Positions 1-8,340 of a stretch of 64,000 bases of DNA are shown here, piece by piece. Below the pieces are notes generated by a model. The model was not told the DNA's origin. It did no database searches and saw nothing but the letters and a program-made list of their open reading frames with translations. The DNA is from Arthrobacter sp. UNC362MFTsu5.1. Its GTDB lineage: Bacteria; Actinomycetota; Actinomycetes; Actinomycetales; Micrococcaceae. Where the stretch lies: positions 1 to 64,000 of the forward strand of contig NZ_JMLE01000003.1 of the NCBI RefSeq assembly GCF_000685965.1, read 5' to 3'. Within the stretch, counting starts at the first letter, position 1. The number at the start of each line of letters is the position of its first letter. A program made the position numbers and the translations under genes.

Positions 1-285
1 ACCCCCGAACAAGTCGAAAACGCCGCCGAAGTCGGCATCGAACACAACCTCGGCCTGACCTGCGACCCCGTCGGCGGACTGGTACAAATCCCCTGCATCG
101 AACGGAACGCCATCGCCAGCGTGAAAGCCATCAACGCCGCACGACTCTCCCTCCACGGCGACGGAAGCCACAAAGTATCCCTCGACAAAGCCATCAAAAC
201 CATGCGTGAGACAGGAGCGGACATGAAAACCAAATACAAAGAAACCTCCCGCGGAGGCCTCGCCGTCAACGTCATCGAGTGCTGA
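1..285 (+). CDS. sdaA: L-serine ammonia-lyase (iron-sulfur type), C-terminal part
   Basis: This is the last 94 codons of an L-serine dehydratase that deaminates serine to pyruvate; the start lies left of the window. The frame reads [14 protein letters not shown], which carries two cysteines of the kind that hold the oxygen-sensitive [4Fe-4S] cluster in the one-chain SdaA/SdaB family. The protein ends in Cys (VNVIEC). In characterised members this C-terminal Cys folds back as a cluster ligand. The stop overlaps the start region of purU, so the two genes are probably co-transcribed. That fits serine, glycine and one-carbon balancing. The partial length prevents a check of the N-terminal domain. 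Confidence 0.88.
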   Translation, partial: TPEQVENAAEVGIEHNLGLTCDPVGGLVQIPCIERNAIASVKAINAARLSLHGDGSHKVSLDKAIKTMRETGADMKTKYKETSRGGLAVNVIEC

Positions 286-287
286 CC

Positions 288-1193
288 ATGACTGCCATTG
301 AGACTGAAACTTCCCAGCCGTCAGCCGGCTCACCGGCCACCACCGTGGAGCACGTCCTGACCCTGGACTGCAACGAGTCGCCGGGCATCGTCCACGCCGT
401 GTCCGGCTTCCTGCTGGAGCACGGCTGCGACATCATCGACAACCAGCAGTTCGGCGAACGTTCCGAGGGGCACTTCTTCATGCGGGTGCACTTCGCGTCC
501 GACGGCGATGACTCCACCGCGGACACGCTGCGGACCGCTTTTGGTCCGGTGGCTGAACGCTTCGGGATGAGCTGGCGGCTGGAGCCGCACGGCTCCAAGC
601 GCAAGGTGCTGATCATGGTGTCCAAGTTCGGGCACTGCCTCAACGACCTGCTGTTCCGCGCCCGCATCGGCGAACTGCCGGTGGACGTGGTGGCCGTGGT
701 CTCGAACCACACCGACCACCAGGCGCTGGTGGAATGGCACGGCATCCCCTTCTTCCACGTGCCAGTCACCGCCGCCACCAAGCCCGAAGCCGAGGCGCGG
801 CTGCTGGAACTCGTGGACGAGTACGACGTGGAACTGGTGGTCCTGGCCCGCTACATGCAGGTGCTCAGTGACGGCCTCACCCGCAAGCTGGACGGCAAGG
901 CGATCAACATCCACCACTCGTTCCTGCCCAGCTTCAAGGGCGCCAAGCCGTACCACCAGGCCTACGCCCGCGGGGTGAAGACCGTGGGCGCCACCGCGCA
1001 CTACGTCAACGGCGAACTGGACGAGGGACCCATCATCGCCCAGCAGGTGGTTGAGGTGGACCACACCTACGGTCCGGAAGATCTCGTTGCCGCCGGCCGC
1101 GACACCGAATGCAAGGCGCTGTCCAACGCGGTGCGCTGGCACTGCGAGGGCCGGGTGATCCTGCAGGGCAACAGGACCGTGGTGCTGCGGTAG
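288..1193 (+). CDS. purU: formyltetrahydrofolate deformylase
   Basis: PurU hydrolyses 10-formyl-tetrahydrofolate to formate and tetrahydrofolate, balancing the one-carbon pool. The 301-residue product has an N-terminal ACT domain (about residues 20-100) and a formyltransferase domain (about 100-290). The active-site stretch INIHHSFLPSFKGA has His209/His210, and Asp245 is in ELDEGPIIAQ. I chose ATG 288; a GTG lies nine bases upstream in frame. Either start overlaps or abuts the sdaA stop at 285, which suggests translational coupling. Length and motif order are normal for the family. A repeat and terminator region follows directly. Confidence 0.93.
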   Translation: MTAIETETSQPSAGSPATTVEHVLTLDCNESPGIVHAVSGFLLEHGCDIIDNQQFGERSEGHFFMRVHFASDGDDSTADTLRTAFGPVAERFGMSWRLEPHGSKRKVLIMVSKFGHCLNDLLFRARIGELPVDVVAVVSNHTDHQALVEWHGIPFFHVPVTAATKPEAEARLLELVDEYDVELVVLARYMQVLSDGLTRKLDGKAINIHHSFLPSFKGAKPYHQAYARGVKTVGATAHYVNGELDEGPIIAQQVVEVDHTYGPEDLVAAGRDTECKALSNAVRWHCEGRVILQGNRTVVLR

Positions 1194-1230
1194 GTCGTCC
1201 CTGCCGCTGCCTGCCTCAAATCCGCGAGTC

Positions 1231-1334
1231 GGGACGCTCTCTCACTTCCGGGCGGTTTAGCCGGGACGCTCTATCACCTCCTTGGGGGAAGTGAGAGAGC
1301 GTCCCGGCTTTTCTTGCGTTAAGTGAGAGAGCGT
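1231..1334. repeat. GTGAGAGAGCGT repeat cluster, also a probable terminator
   Basis: Four copies of a 12-15 base element (core GTGAGAGAGCGTCCC) lie between the convergent purU and pucR-type genes. Two are in reverse orientation (1231-1245, 1263-1277) and two forward (1291-1305, 1323-1334). The pair 1263/1305 can fold into a hairpin followed by CTTTTCTT, so it probably ends purU transcription. The same element recurs at 5565-5692. Confidence 0.75.
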
Positions 1335-1345
1335 TGTGTCCCGGG

Positions 1346-2941
1346 CTACGGGGCGGCCAGCCGGGTGGCCAGGTGCAGCGCGGCGAGCCGGCCGGTTCCG
1401 CGCGGATCGCCGCCGCACAGCTCGAAAATCCGCTGCAGCCGGTGGTGCATCGACTGCCGCTCCACGTGCAGTTCCCGTGCAGCCTGCGCCGTGTTGCAGC
1501 CGGAGTCGAGCCACGTCGCCAGTGTTTCCAGCAGCTGCGAGTTCCGCCGGGCGTCGTGGTCCAGCACGGGACCCAGCTGCTGGCGGACAAAATCCTGCCG
1601 GGCTCCCTGGTCCAGGTGCTGTGCCGCCAGCCGCTCGACGGCGAGATTCTCGACGTCGAGCACCACACCGCCGGTGTCCGACGCCGGGCGAGCCGCAGCG
1701 CGCAGCGAACCGTTTACCGCGAGATCCAGGGCGACTTTCGCCTCCGACAGCGACCACGGCGCGTTCTCGATCCCGACAGCCAGCGGGCCCACCGCCGTCA
1801 TGGTTCCGGCCTCCACCGGGAGCTCCTCCAGCGCGGCAACGAGTTCGGCCCGCGCCGCCGCGGCCCCGTCAAACGGAAGGGCGGCAAGCGCCAGGACCTC
1901 CGCATTGTCCACATAGCTGGCACTCTGCTGGGCCGACTTCTTCAGGATCTTGTCCATGGCCACCCGCAATTGCTGCGAGGTGGATGTCCGGACGACGACG
2001 GCGACCATCGTTGCGGAGGGCGGAATGCCGGCGGCCGGCGAGAGCTGCTGCAGCCGCCACGGCTGGCTGCCGGAACTGACGGCGCGCAGCAGCGCAGTCC
2101 CTGCGACCTCCTTCAACCCGGGCGGCATCCGCTGCAGCAGGGCCAGCGAGAGGATGTCCACGCAGCGGCCGCCGGCGACTCGTGCGAGGTTGATGTCGCC
2201 GTCGGCCGGGACGGTGATGATCAGCCTCGCTGACGGCACGCCGCGGACCGGCACATCGATGTTGATGACGGTGCCGTCAGCGCCCGGGTGTCCGGGCTCC
2301 TCGTCACTGCCGGGGCCGTCCGCCGCGTCGCCGGGGCCCGCGTTGCCGGGGCCCTCCGTCCGGGGGCCGGTGCCGTTGGGGCCGGCGCTGCCGAGTGTCA
2401 CGCCGGACACCGACGAAAGCTCCAGCGTCGCGTCAAGGATTCCGGCCAGGACGCCAAGGATCTGGTCCAGACTGCTCCCATGGGCCAGCTCAACAGCCAT
2501 CTCATGGCTGGCTTCGTCCGCGCGGCGCAGGTGGGCCACCGATTCGCTGACCAGCATTGAATTGATGGCCTGCATGATGCCCACGAAGGGCACCACTTTG
2601 CGGAATTCGATCAGTGGCAGTCCCGCTTGCTCCGCCGCGCGGACCATGGAGGAGGGAAGCGATGCGAGCCGCTGGCCCGTTTCCACCACCAGCGCGCCGA
2701 CACCGCGCTCAGCCAGCTGGCGGATGTACTCCACGCGGCGCGCGTCCGAGGCCGTGACCAGCGCGTCGCCGCCGGTGAGGAGCAATTCGCCGCCGCTAAG
2801 TAACGGCGCAATGTCCAGAACCTCACTGGAGTGGACCCACCGCAGCTGCGTATCGGCCACCGCGGCCGCGCCGGCGCGGAGCACCGGATCCGCGGCGGTG
2901 AAACTGGCGTGGTTCATGATATCGCTGAGCCTGATTGGCAT
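1346..2941 (-). CDS. PucR-family transcriptional regulator
   Basis: The 531-residue protein has the PucR layout. An N-terminal purine-catabolism domain spans about residues 1-125. A GGDEF-like CdaR middle region follows, with a low-complexity Gly/Pro-rich insert near 190-215. A C-terminal HTH_30 covers roughly 455-525 (LLETLATWLDSGCN, then AARELHVERQS). Such proteins activate purine or ureide catabolism genes in Bacillus and actinobacteria. It is divergent from the NCS1 permease with about 107 bases between the starts, so it probably controls that permease and the downstream hydrolase. The effector cannot be read from the sequence. Confidence 0.85.
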   Translation of the reverse strand: MPIRLSDIMNHASFTAADPVLRAGAAAVADTQLRWVHSSEVLDIAPLLSGGELLLTGGDALVTASDARRVEYIRQLAERGVGALVVETGQRLASLPSSMVRAAEQAGLPLIEFRKVVPFVGIMQAINSMLVSESVAHLRRADEASHEMAVELAHGSSLDQILGVLAGILDATLELSSVSGVTLGSAGPNGTGPRTEGPGNAGPGDAADGPGSDEEPGHPGADGTVINIDVPVRGVPSARLIITVPADGDINLARVAGGRCVDILSLALLQRMPPGLKEVAGTALLRAVSSGSQPWRLQQLSPAAGIPPSATMVAVVVRTSTSQQLRVAMDKILKKSAQQSASYVDNAEVLALAALPFDGAAAARAELVAALEELPVEAGTMTAVGPLAVGIENAPWSLSEAKVALDLAVNGSLRAAARPASDTGGVVLDVENLAVERLAAQHLDQGARQDFVRQQLGPVLDHDARRNSQLLETLATWLDSGCNTAQAARELHVERQSMHHRLQRIFELCGGDPRGTGRLAALHLATRLAAP

Positions 2942-2987
2942 GACGCTCCGTAACGCAAAAGATCGTTTTGATGTACATATCGTATCT

Positions 2988-3008
2988 TGTTGGGTGTGGC
3001 CTGCAACA
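2988..3008. promoter_or_regulatory. inverted repeat in the pucR/NCS1 divergent region
   Basis: TGTTG and CAACA are separated by 11 bases in the shared intergenic region, 40 bases upstream of the permease start. This is a plausible operator for the PucR-type regulator, but it is short and seen only once here. Confidence 0.3.
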
Positions 3009-3048
3009 CATAATCTGGATATACCCTTTTCCCCCTACGGAGGCCCCC

Positions 3049-4581
3049 ATGCAACACAACTCCACTGCAGTCCCGGCCGGCCAAGCGCCCGTAGCCGGCG
3101 AAGACGTCGAAGCCTGGCTTCAGCCCATTCCCGAATCCCAGCGGACCCGGAAGGTATCCGGCCAGTTCTGGATCTGGGCCGGCGCAAACCTCGCACCCAT
3201 CAACTGGGTGCTCGGCGCCCTGGGCATCCACCTCGGGCTTGGTTTTGCGGACACCGTCACCGTTCTGGTCCTGGGGAACCTGATCGGGATGCTCCTCTTC
3301 GGCTGCTTCGTCCTGCTTGGCCAGAAGACCGGGGCAACCGGCATGGTGCTGGCCCGGGCAGCTTTCGGCAGGCGCGGAAATTACCTGCCCGCCGCCATCC
3401 AGGCGCTGCTGGTCATCGGCTGGTGTGCCGTGAACACGTGGATCATCCTGGACCTGGTCATGGCGCTGTTCGGGACCCTCGGCTGGGTTGACCCCACCGC
3501 CCACAACTACGCCTGGAAGATCGGCGTCGCCACCACCATCATGGCTGCACAGGTAGCCATCGCCTGGTTCGGCTACAAGGCCATCGCCGCGTTTGAAAAG
3601 TGGACAGTGCCGCCCACTATCATCATCCTTGCGGTCATGTCCGCCGTCGCCTGGTTCGGCATGAAGATCAACTGGACCTACGCCGGACCTGCCGGCAACA
3701 TCCTTGAAGGCTCGGAGCGGATCGCCGCGATGAGCGCTGTCATGACGGCGATCGGCATCGGCTGGGGAATCACCTGGTTCACCTACGCCGCCGACTACTC
3801 CCGCTTCGTCAGCACCGAGGTGCCCAAGCGCAAGGTTTACCTCGCCTCAGTGCTGGGCCAGTTCATCCCCGTCGTCTGGCTCGGAATCCTGGGCGCCAGC
3901 CTCGCCACCAACAGCGGCGAAATTGATCCCGGAAAACTGATCGTCCAGAACTTCGGCGTCCTCGCACTTCCCGTACTGCTGATGGTCCTGCACGGACCCA
4001 TCGCCACCAATATCCTGAACATCTACACCTTCTCGGTCGCCACGCAGGCGCTCGACATCACCATCAGCCGCCGCAAGCTCAACCTGTTCGTCGGGGTGTT
4101 CTCGCTGGCCGCCGTCGTGTTCTTCATCTTCCAGGAAGACTTCGCCGCCGTGCTGGACGCCTGGCTGATCGGCCTCGTGGCATGGGTTGCCGCCTGGGGC
4201 GGCGTCATGCTGGTTCACTACTTCTGGGTCGAGAAGCGCTGGCCCAGTGACGCTTCGCGGCTGTTCGACCGCGTGGGCACCAAGCGGCTCCCCGGAGTCA
4301 ACTGGGCCGGCGTCGTATCCCTCCTGGTCGGTATCTTTGCCACCTGGCTGTTCATGTACGGGCTTGTCCCCGCAATGCAGGGCCCCATCGCCGTGGCCCT
4401 GGGCGGCTGGGACCTGTCCTGGCTGGCCGGCGGACTCAGCAGCGCTGCGAGCTACGCCGTTCTTGGCCCCCGGGTTCACCGCAGGTTTCTGGCCAGTGCC
4501 GCAGCTCAGCAGGTAACCGTGCCCGAGGAAGCTGCACCCGAAACGTCAGTCCGCCCGGCAACAACCGCAGTCTCACTGTAG
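3049..4581 (+). CDS. NCS1-family permease (cytosine/purine/allantoin/hydantoin type)
   Basis: A 510-residue polytopic membrane protein of the nucleobase-cation-symport-1 family, with about 12 hydrophobic segments. These transporters import cytosine, uracil, allantoin or hydantoins with H+ or Na+. Family marks include QFWIWAGANLAPINWVLGAL near residue 35 and FVLLGQKTGATGMV after TM2. I chose ATG 3049 because ACGGAGG sits six bases upstream; a longer frame back to 2968 has no ribosome site. It is divergent from the PucR regulator and 14 bases upstream of a NodB-fold hydrolase. Together they suggest uptake and opening of a ureide or cyclic imide. Confidence 0.87.
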   Translation: MQHNSTAVPAGQAPVAGEDVEAWLQPIPESQRTRKVSGQFWIWAGANLAPINWVLGALGIHLGLGFADTVTVLVLGNLIGMLLFGCFVLLGQKTGATGMVLARAAFGRRGNYLPAAIQALLVIGWCAVNTWIILDLVMALFGTLGWVDPTAHNYAWKIGVATTIMAAQVAIAWFGYKAIAAFEKWTVPPTIIILAVMSAVAWFGMKINWTYAGPAGNILEGSERIAAMSAVMTAIGIGWGITWFTYAADYSRFVSTEVPKRKVYLASVLGQFIPVVWLGILGASLATNSGEIDPGKLIVQNFGVLALPVLLMVLHGPIATNILNIYTFSVATQALDITISRRKLNLFVGVFSLAAVVFFIFQEDFAAVLDAWLIGLVAWVAAWGGVMLVHYFWVEKRWPSDASRLFDRVGTKRLPGVNWAGVVSLLVGIFATWLFMYGLVPAMQGPIAVALGGWDLSWLAGGLSSAASYAVLGPRVHRRFLASAAAQQVTVPEEAAPETSVRPATTAVSL

Positions 4582-4595
4582 AAAGGAACCGGACC

Positions 4596-5561
4596 ATGGA
4601 ATTCCCCGCTTTCCCGGACTCCGCCCATCCCATCACCTGGCCCGAAGGCTACCGGGCGGCCGCGTCGTTCACCTTCGATGTGGACGCGGAGTCCTGCACC
4701 ATCGCCCACGATCCCAGCAGCACGCGCCGGATGTCGCTCATGACCCACCAGTCATACGGACCCAAGGTTGCTGTGCCGCGGCTGCTGCAGATCCTGCAGC
4801 GCCAGGACATCCAGGCAACGTTCTTCATCCCGGGCTTCACCGCTGAGAGCTACCCCGACGTGGTGCGCCGGATCGTGGATGCGGGCCATGAGATCGCCCA
4901 CCACGGCTACCTGCACGAACCCATGCAGGGCATCGACGCCGCCACCGAGGCGCGGTACATCGACCGTGGGCTGGAAGCGCTGGCCAAAGTGGCGGGCGTC
5001 CGGCCCGTGGGCTACCGCGCTCCCTGGTGGGAGCTCAACTGGCACTCGCCGGCACTCCTTGCGGACCGCGGCTTCCTCTACGATTCAAGCCTGCTCGACG
5101 GCGACGCACCGTACCGCTTCAGCGTCGCCGAGGGTGACTCCAGGGACCTCGTTGAGATCCCGGTCGACTGGGCCTTGGACGACTGGGAGCAGTACGCGTT
5201 CTATCCCGGCGTGACCGGCAGCGGAGTCATCGAAAGCCCCGCCAAGGTCCTCGAAATGTGGACGCTGGAAGCCGAGGCGCACCACGCGGCCGGGAGCTGT
5301 TTCGTACTGACCAACCACCCGTTCATCTCGGGCCGGCCCTCAAAGGCGGTGGCGCTCGAGCAGCTGATCAGCCGGGTCAAGGATATGGACGGCATGTGGG
5401 TCACCACGATGGCAAAGATCGCCGAGCACACCCGGGACACGGTGACCGAAGTCCACAGCCACGCGCGGATCGAGGTTCCAGGCTTCCCCGACGCCGGTGC
5501 CCGCTTCACTCCGGCGCAGGTCCGCCAGTCAGCACTGGCCTCCGACCGGCTCCGCCCCTAA
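4596..5561 (+). CDS. NodB-fold (polysaccharide deacetylase superfamily) hydrolase, possible ureide/imide amidohydrolase
   Basis: The 321-residue cytoplasmic protein has the NodB fold. Motif 1 is TFDVDAE near residue 27, motif 2 is HHGYLHE near 105 with the metal histidines, and motif 3 is YRAPWW near 140. It has no signal peptide, which argues against a cell-wall substrate. Members of this HpPgdA/PuuE-like branch include metal-dependent or metal-free amidases such as allantoinase PuuE and cyclic imide hydrolases. A true AllB is encoded nearby, so a cyclic imide or related ureide is more likely than allantoin. It is co-transcribed with the NCS1 permease (14-base gap). The fold is secure; the substrate is inferred. 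Confidence 0.75.
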   Translation: MEFPAFPDSAHPITWPEGYRAAASFTFDVDAESCTIAHDPSSTRRMSLMTHQSYGPKVAVPRLLQILQRQDIQATFFIPGFTAESYPDVVRRIVDAGHEIAHHGYLHEPMQGIDAATEARYIDRGLEALAKVAGVRPVGYRAPWWELNWHSPALLADRGFLYDSSLLDGDAPYRFSVAEGDSRDLVEIPVDWALDDWEQYAFYPGVTGSGVIESPAKVLEMWTLEAEAHHAAGSCFVLTNHPFISGRPSKAVALEQLISRVKDMDGMWVTTMAKIAEHTRDTVTEVHSHARIEVPGFPDAGARFTPAQVRQSALASDRLRP

Positions 5562-5564
5562 CCC

Positions 5565-5692
5565 CGGACGCTCTCCCACTATTTGCCGGAAAAGCCGGAA
5601 CCCTCTCTCACCGGTGAGAGAGGGTTCCGGCTTTTGGCGCAACAAGTGAGAGAGGGTCCGCCGAAAAGGCGCAGGAAGTGAGAGAGGGTCCC
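5565..5692. repeat. GTGAGAGAG repeat cluster, second copy
   Basis: Five copies of the element seen at 1231-1334 occur between convergent genes. They are at 5565-5579 (reverse, one change), 5597-5611 (reverse), 5614-5628, 5646-5659 and 5678-5692 (forward), here with core GTGAGAGAGGGTCC. Copies 5597/5628 form a near-perfect hairpin flanked by AAAGCC and GGCTTTT, so it can act as a terminator in both directions. Confidence 0.75.
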
Positions 5693-5699
5693 GGGGAGG

Positions 5700-6179
5700 C
5701 TAGACGCCCAGGGCTTCCTTCAGCGCTGCGACGTGGCCCTGGGCCTTGACCTGGTACTGGGCCAGCTTCACTTTTCCTTCGGGGTCGAGCACCACGGTGG
5801 AGCGGACGATTCCTTCAGTGACTTCCCCGTCGCGGAGCTTTTCACCCCAGGCGCCGTAGGCCAGTGCCACGGCGTGGTCCTCGTCTGCCAGGAGCGGGAA
5901 GGTCAGTGCGAAGTCGCCGGTGAAGTGCGCCAGCTTCTCGGGGGCGTCGGGGGAGACGCCGAGGACCTCGTAGCCGGAGCCCTGGAGGGACTCGAGGCTG
6001 TCGCGGAAGTCGCAGGCCTCGGTGGTGCAGCCCGGGGTGGCGGCCTCCGGGTAGAAGTACACAATGACGTTCTTGCCGCGGTAATCGGCCAGTGACGTCG
6101 GCTTGCCCTCAGCGTCCGGCAGGGTGAAGTCCGGTGCCTGGGTTCCGGGCTGGAGCTTGGTGGTCAGAGTGGGGCTCAT
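5700..6179 (-). CDS. bcp: thioredoxin-dependent peroxiredoxin, Bcp/PrxQ type
   Basis: A 159-residue 2-Cys peroxiredoxin that reduces hydroperoxides with thioredoxin. The AhpC/TSA domain fills the protein (PDFTLPD at residue 16 onward). Peroxidatic Cys51 and resolving Cys56 are in TPGCTTEACDFRD, the Bcp/PrxQ spacing of five. It lies 86 bases downstream of the winged-helix gene on the same strand and could be the last gene of the ureide operon. Bcp is usually an independent housekeeping gene, so I do not infer a pathway role. Confidence 0.94.
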   Translation of the reverse strand: MSPTLTTKLQPGTQAPDFTLPDAEGKPTSLADYRGKNVIVYFYPEAATPGCTTEACDFRDSLESLQGSGYEVLGVSPDAPEKLAHFTGDFALTFPLLADEDHAVALAYGAWGEKLRDGEVTEGIVRSTVVLDPEGKVKLAQYQVKAQGHVAALKEALGV

Positions 6180-6265
6180 GATGATCCTTCGGGAGTCTGA
6201 TTACTGACAAAGCGTGCGTACTGAACGGGCTGGCTGCGCTGGCTTCTACAGGCACAACCACGGTT

Positions 6266-6985
6266 TCAGATGCAGTATTCCGCGGGGCCGCGAACTTTGG
6301 TGTGCGGTCCCGGGACGAACTGGTACCCGCCGCCGCGCACGGTGGCGATCGCATGCCGGCCGCGGCGCAGCTTCCGCCGCACCCGGCCCACATACACATC
6401 GATGGAACGGGAGGCCGCCGCGGGGGAATCGAACGATTCCAGGAACAGCCGCAGCTCTTCCCGGCTGATGGCCCGCGAACAGTTTTCCACGAGGTAGCGC
6501 AGCAGCTTGAATTCGACGCCGGTCAGCGCCACGAGCTTCCCGTCCAGCAGGACCTCGCCTGCGGCAAGGTCCACGGACACCAGGCTCGCGGGACCGGCCG
6601 ACGGCGGCAGGGGAGTGGCGCCGTCGTCGTCCACTTCCGGGGAGTCCTCCGGAAGGGCCGACGACGGCACCCGGGTTCCGCTGCCGGCTGCCCCGTGCGG
6701 TCCCCCCGGCAGGGCAGCTTCGGCAGCGGAAGTTGCAGCTCCGGCGGCGGGCCAGACGTGGACTTCCGCCTCCGGAGCAATCTTCAGGGCACGGGCCAGC
6801 AACAGTTCCGCGGCGCGCGCCATGACGGCATCGTCAATGTCCTGTTCGCCGTCCGGGGTCACCCAGACGGCCAGGCCATGGGCTTTGAGCTGCGGACCCC
6901 GCGTCGCCGGCCCGGCTTTCGCCGGGCCAGCGGGCGCCGGAGCGGACGCACATATGCCGCGCGGAGAATGTACCTGGACTGCCAC
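6266..6985 (-). CDS. winged-helix DNA-binding protein without a receiver domain
   Basis: The 239-residue protein ends in an OmpR/PhoB-type winged helix (about residues 140-235; LTGVEFKLLRYLVENC, then SIDVYVGRVRRKLR and GGGYQFVP). The first 115 residues are not a receiver and have no phosphoacceptor; they contain a short alpha/beta-looking stretch (AVWVTPDGEQDIDDAV) and a Pro/Ala/Gly-rich linker. The start is GTG 6985, 11 bases after the allB stop, so it is in the allB operon. It may be an orphan regulator of ureide genes. Its trigger is unknown. Confidence 0.72.
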   Translation of the reverse strand: MAVQVHSPRGICASAPAPAGPAKAGPATRGPQLKAHGLAVWVTPDGEQDIDDAVMARAAELLLARALKIAPEAEVHVWPAAGAATSAAEAALPGGPHGAAGSGTRVPSSALPEDSPEVDDDGATPLPPSAGPASLVSVDLAAGEVLLDGKLVALTGVEFKLLRYLVENCSRAISREELRLFLESFDSPAAASRSIDVYVGRVRRKLRRGRHAIATVRGGGYQFVPGPHTKVRGPAEYCI

Positions 6986-6996
6986 GGCGTGGTTCC

Positions 6997-8340
6997 TCAG
7001 ACGCCGCCGCGGCGGATGAGCTTGCCGCTGGGGGTCTGGCCGTCGATCTCATGTCCGCGCAGGAATGTCTTCCGGACCACGCCGGAGAGCGCCTTGCCGT
7101 CGTACGGAGTGATGGGGTTCTTGTGCTTGAGCTTGGAAACATCCACTACGAAGGCCTCATCCGGGGCGAAGACCGAGAAGTCCGCGTCGAAACCGAGCGC
7201 CAGCTGGCCCTTGTTGGACAGGCGTGCCAGGGCGGCCGGCTTCTCGGCCATCCAGGACACCACCTGCTCCAGCGGGATGCCGCGGTGCCGGGCTTCGGTC
7301 CAGATGAGCGAGAGGCCCAGCTGCAGCGAGGAAACCCCGCCCCAGGCCACGGCGAAGTCGCCGTTTTCCAGGTCCTTCAGATCCAGCGTCGACGGGGAGT
7401 GGTCGGAGACGATGCAGTCGATGGTGCCGTCCTGCAGGCCCTTCCAGAGCAGCTCTCGGTTGGAGGCCTCGCGGATCGGCGGGCAGCACTTGTAGGCGGT
7501 GGCGCCGTCCGGGATTTCCTCGGCCATGAGCGTGAGGTAGTGCGGGCAGGTCTCCACGGTGAGGTGCACGCCGTCGCGCTTGGCGGAGGCGATCATCGGG
7601 AGCGCATCCGAGGAGGAGAGGTGCAGGATGTGGGCGCGGGCGCCGGTCCACCGGGCACGTTCGATCACCTCGGCGATGGCCTTGTTCTCGGCGCCGCGGG
7701 GGCGGGAGGCCAGGAAGGTGGAGTAGTGGTCGCCGCCCGGGTGGGGTGCGCGGTCAATGGCGTGCGAGTCCTCGGCGTGGACGATCATGAGCGAGTCGAA
7801 GGACTTGAGTTCGGCCATGTCCTCTTCCATCTCGTCCGCCTCCAGGTGCGGGAACTCGTCCACGCCGGAGTGCAGCAGGAAGCACTTGAAACCGAACACG
7901 CCCTCGTCGTGCAGCGGGCGCAGGTCCGCCTTGTTGCCGGGAACCGCGCCGCCCCAGAACCCGACGTCCACGAACGCCTGGTCCTCGGCCACCTCGCGCT
8001 TGAGCTTGAGGCCTTCCACGGTGGTGGTGGGCGGGATGGAGTTCAGCGGCATGTCGATGATGGTGGTGACACCGCCGGCCGCGGCGGCACGGGTGGCGGA
8101 CGCGAAGCCCTCCCACTCGGTGCGGCCGGGCTCGTTGACGTGGACGTGGGTGTCCACCAGGCCGGGGATCAGGGTTTCGTCGTCGGCGAGGTCGATCACG
8201 GCGTCGCCGGCCAGGCCGTTGCCGAGGGGCTCGATGGCCACGATCTTGCCGCCGCGCACGCCCACCTCACGGGGCGCGATGCCGGCCGTGGTGAGGATGC
8301 GCTGCCCCCGGATAACGAGGTCAAAGCGTTCTTCAGACAT
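6997..8340 (-). CDS. allB: allantoinase
   Basis: AllB opens the hydantoin ring of allantoin to give allantoate. The 447-residue cyclic amidohydrolase has the metal pair His65/His67 in [10 protein letters not shown]. The carboxylated lysine is Lys152 in [15 protein letters not shown], a stretch typical of allantoinases rather than dihydropyrimidinases. Later metal ligands appear in ILHLSSSDA and CIVSDHSPS. The start overlaps the end of the glycerate kinase gene by eight bases, so the genes are translationally coupled. It sits with gcl, glxR, hyi and glxK, the route that uses glyoxylate from allantoin. Confidence 0.93.
   Translation of the reverse strand: MSEERFDLVIRGQRILTTAGIAPREVGVRGGKIVAIEPLGNGLAGDAVIDLADDETLIPGLVDTHVHVNEPGRTEWEGFASATRAAAAGGVTTIIDMPLNSIPPTTTVEGLKLKREVAEDQAFVDVGFWGGAVPGNKADLRPLHDEGVFGFKCFLLHSGVDEFPHLEADEMEEDMAELKSFDSLMIVHAEDSHAIDRAPHPGGDHYSTFLASRPRGAENKAIAEVIERARWTGARAHILHLSSSDALPMIASAKRDGVHLTVETCPHYLTLMAEEIPDGATAYKCCPPIREASNRELLWKGLQDGTIDCIVSDHSPSTLDLKDLENGDFAVAWGGVSSLQLGLSLIWTEARHRGIPLEQVVSWMAEKPAALARLSNKGQLALGFDADFSVFAPDEAFVVDVSKLKHKNPITPYDGKALSGVVRKTFLRGHEIDGQTPSGKLIRRGGV

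Noticed and set aside
330..1142. Long open frame antisense to purU
   Set aside because: It mirrors purU codons in high-GC DNA, has no family resemblance or ribosome site, and is His/Val-rich as expected for a shadow.
1950..3491. Long rightward frame across the PucR gene and into the permease
   Set aside because: It is antisense to pucR and out of frame with the permease; the composition is Ser/Arg/Pro-rich without domains.
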